5,481 bases of DNA from an uncultured Clostridia bacterium. GTDB lineage: Bacteria; Bacillota; Clostridia; Lachnospirales; Lachnospiraceae. The stretch is taken from assembly GCA_946186175.1 (NCBI GenBank), contig CAMHMG010000202.1, forward strand, positions 1 through 5,481, read 5' to 3'. Shown in pieces: positions 4,824 through 5,481 of the stretch (its first letter is position 1; each line of letters starts with the position of its first letter). A program made the position numbers and the translations under genes. Under the pieces are notes generated by a model. The model searched no databases and was not told the origin of the DNA. It saw only the letters and a program-made list of their open reading frames with translations.

Positions 4824-5333
4824 ATGCAGTTGATTGCAGCAGTGGATAATAATTGGGCGATTGGGAATGGTACCAAGTTACTTGTTAGGATTCCTGAAGA
4901 TCAGAAGTTTTTCAGACAGATGACTATGGGGCATGTTGTTGTTCTTGGCAGAAAGACACTTGATGAATTTCCCGGAGGAAAGCCCCTTAAGGGAAGAACT
5001 AATATAATAATGTCAAGAGATCCTGAATATAAAGTTGAGGGAGCTTTAGTTGTACATTCCAAGGAAGAATTATTTGAAGAACTTGGCAAATATGAATCAG
5101 ATGACATTTTTATAATTGGTGGAGAGAGCATATATAAGTTGTTATATCAATATTGTGACACCGCTCATATTACCAAGATTGATTATTCTTATCAGGCAGA
5201 TAAATATTTTCCTGATCTTGATGAGGATGAAGAATGGAAGTTGACAGCGGACAGTGATGAGCAGACGTATTTTGACCTGGAATATTATTTTTTGAAGTAC
5301 GAGAATTCATCTGTGAAACCGATAGAAAACTAA
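4824..5333 (+). CDS. folA: Dihydrofolate reductase FolA
   Basis: FolA reduces dihydrofolate to tetrahydrofolate with NADPH, restoring the cofactor spent by ThyA. The 169-aa protein is a complete DHFR: LIAAVDNNWAIGNG (residues 3-16, Met20-loop region), the substrate-binding acid Asp26 in RIPEDQKFF, the NADPH-binding VVLGRKT (39-45), FPGGKPLKGRTNIIMSR (49-65), and IFIIGGESIY with Gly99-Gly100 (95-104) followed by Thr117 in HITKID. The usual Trp of the Pro-Trp-x-Leu-Pro segment (Trp22 in E. coli) is Val21 here, and the segment reads LLVRIPED. I recall similar segments in other clostridial DHFRs, so this looks lineage-specific. The ATG has AAGAGGT six bases upstream (4811-4817). A TAA TAA double stop ends it, and a strong terminator follows at 5392. 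Confidence 0.95.
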   Translation: MQLIAAVDNNWAIGNGTKLLVRIPEDQKFFRQMTMGHVVVLGRKTLDEFPGGKPLKGRTNIIMSRDPEYKVEGALVVHSKEELFEELGKYESDDIFIIGGESIYKLLYQYCDTAHITKIDYSYQADKYFPDLDEDEEWKLTADSDEQTYFDLEYYFLKYENSSVKPIEN

Positions 5334-5353
5334 TAAAAGGAATTAATTGTTCT

Positions 5354-5382
5354 ATGAAGTATGGCTGATTAGATACATAATT
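5354..5382 (+). repeat. 29-bp dispersed repeat, right copy
   Basis: This is the same-strand partner of bases 1-30 (20 of 23 matches, then ATAATT after a one-base gap). It lies between the folA stop and its terminator, so it is probably in the 3' end of the thyA-folA mRNA. Both copies contain ATG-AAG-(C/T)AT-(A/G)GC-TGA, but the differences change the encoded residues, arguing against a conserved mini-peptide. Confidence 0.6.
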
Positions 5383-5391
5383 ACTAAAATT

Positions 5392-5422
5392 AGACGGCAT
5401 TTTGAATCAAATGCTGTCTTTT
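5392..5422 (+). terminator. Intrinsic terminator of thyA-folA
   Basis: AGACGGCATTT (5392-5402) pairs with AAATGCTGTCT (5409-5419) as an 11-bp stem with one G-U pair and a 6-nt loop. A run of four T (5419-5422) follows. It is 58 bases after the folA stop. A minus-strand ATTTT tract (5391-5387) could let it act in both directions. Confidence 0.82.
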
Positions 5423-5481
5423 CGTTAAAATCTAACAAAAATTATTGATAAATTTAATAAACTCTATAAAAAATGCTTTGT

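Noticed and set aside
5354..5368. Four-codon mini-ORF (ATG...TGA) in both repeat copies
   Set aside because: The differences between copies change two of the four residues, and the nearest ribosome-like AGGA is 12 bases away; no sign of selection on a peptide.
4901..5400. Two antisense open frames over folA
   Set aside because: Ser/Pro-rich or irregular products opposite a clear DHFR, no promoter or ribosome site; one begins in the folA terminator.
5445..5470. Rightward promoter TTGATA...TATAAA at the right edge
   Set aside because: The spacer is only 14 bases, too short for a sigma-A promoter, and no gene start is visible within the window.

Overview
This AT-rich window (roughly 35-40% G+C by eye) has strong Shine-Dalgarno sites, short intergenic gaps and intrinsic terminators. 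Its gene set (QueH-type epoxyqueuosine reductase, FabV/Ter-type enoyl reductase, a ThyA with a Leu-Tyr-Pro-Cys-Ala active site, and a DHFR with a non-canonical Leu-Val-Arg-Ile-Pro segment) points to an anaerobic Firmicute. My best guess is the Lachnospiraceae (Butyrivibrio/Roseburia-like). That placement is an inference from protein flavour, not a database result. It looks like a chromosomal housekeeping segment; no tRNA, rRNA, IS element or CRISPR array was seen.

Layout, left to right. (1) 1-584: a 29-bp repeat, a rightmost terminator hairpin and an unrecognised 77-aa gene, all read leftward except the repeat, then a divergent promoter region. (2) 585-2404: a rightward two-gene operon, queH then fabV, coupled by a 4-nt stop/start overlap. 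(3) 2457-2487: a hairpin between converging genes, with its good U-tract on the minus strand. (4) 2522-3801: a leftward TetR-family regulator and a rightward 154-aa protein with an HExxH motif flanked by two CxxC pairs. They diverge from a 52-bp promoter region in which both transcription units appear to share one palindromic -35 hexamer. (5) 3819-5422: a rightward thyA-folA pair ended by a strong terminator. A second copy of the 29-bp repeat lies between folA and that terminator.

How the genes work together: thyA and folA form the dTMP cycle, since ThyA oxidises methylene-tetrahydrofolate to dihydrofolate and FolA regenerates tetrahydrofolate. queH makes the last step of queuosine tRNA modification and is translationally coupled to fabV, an NADH-dependent enoyl-ACP/enoyl-CoA reductase; no metabolic link between them is obvious. 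The tetR/HExxH pair has the architecture of a regulator and its target, and is the least explained and most interesting part of the window.

Every gap between genes is shorter than 200 bases; the gaps hold the promoters, terminators and repeats listed below.
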